Source of the DNA: RZYP01 sp964386405
Lineage (GTDB): Bacteria > Bacillota > Negativicutes > Acidaminococcales > Acidaminococcaceae
DNA length: 6,240 nt
Assembly: GCA_964386405.1 (NCBI GenBank)
Contig: CAYLRW010000076.1
Coordinates: 1 to 6,240 of the forward strand
Reading direction: 5' to 3'
The notes under the pieces are model-generated. The model worked only from the letters and a program-made list of their open reading frames with translations. It was not told where the DNA came from and ran no database searches. This document shows positions 6,177-6,240 of the stretch, in pieces. The translations under genes and the position numbers were made by a program. The stretch's first letter is position 1. Every line of letters starts with the position of its first letter.

Positions 6177-6240
6177 ATGCGAAAACACAGGATAAAATAG
6201 CAAGAGCATTTTTGTGGTTCATAGGATTTATGCTGATTGC
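6173..6240 (+). CDS. pstA: Phosphate ABC transporter permease PstA, N-terminal fragment cut by window edge
   Basis: The ATG at 6173 overlaps the pstC stop in an ATGA. Twenty-two complete codons follow, reading MNAKTQDKIARAFLWF then IGFMLI. A short charged cytoplasmic tail leading into a first hydrophobic helix fits the PstA N-terminus, but the identification rests mainly on its position directly after pstC. The possible Shine-Dalgarno, AAGGCGGTGG at about 6159-6168, lies inside pstC. Confidence -1.
   Translation, partial: MNAKTQDKIARAFLWFIGFMLI

Noticed and set aside
5802..6209. Minus-strand frames opposite pstC
   Set aside because: They are antisense shadows of a gene with complete PstC motifs, and show no ribosome site or family features.

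Overview
The window looks like an ordinary chromosomal segment from a bacterium with mid-range GC. It carries a divergent cstA-type transporter gene and most of a phosphate-starvation (Pho/Pst) locus. Strong G-rich Shine-Dalgarno sites, TTGACA/TATAAT-type promoters, Firmicute-style TTAACA Pho boxes and a PstS lipoprotein point to a Firmicute. A member of the Negativicutes (for example the Acidaminococcaceae or Veillonellaceae) is my best guess, inferred from overall feel and not proven. I see no mobile element, CRISPR array, rRNA or tRNA.

Layout. Positions 1-1734 (minus strand) hold a long 578-codon reading frame, cut by the left window edge, for a CstA-family (carbon starvation / pyruvate or peptide) membrane transporter. 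A divergent regulatory region of about 300 bp (1735-2033) carries a good sigma-70-type promoter for cstA, two short inverted repeats in the cstA promoter/leader, a 22-bp palindrome and a 3-codon minigene ahead of the next gene. On the plus strand follow phoB (OmpR-type response regulator), pstB (phosphate ABC ATPase), phoU, pstS (phosphate-binding lipoprotein), pstC (permease) and the first 22 codons of pstA, cut by the right edge. pstB-phoU are 1 nt apart, and pstC-pstA overlap by the ATGA motif.

How it works together. PstS, PstC, PstA and PstB form the high-affinity phosphate importer. PhoU links transport status to a PhoR-type kinase, and PhoB activates the regulon. Two Pho-box promoters are visible, one in front of pstB and one in front of pstS. 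Each has four hexamers with exact 11-bp spacing followed 9 bp later by a -10 element, so the locus shows its own PhoB control. A strong hairpin terminator between pstS and pstC probably lets pstS be made in excess over the permeases.

The less usual points are the gene order (pstB-phoU before pstS-pstC-pstA), the absence of phoR beside phoB, and the phoB start: the Shine-Dalgarno position fits an AUA codon better than the upstream GTG. I did not find a new biological system here.
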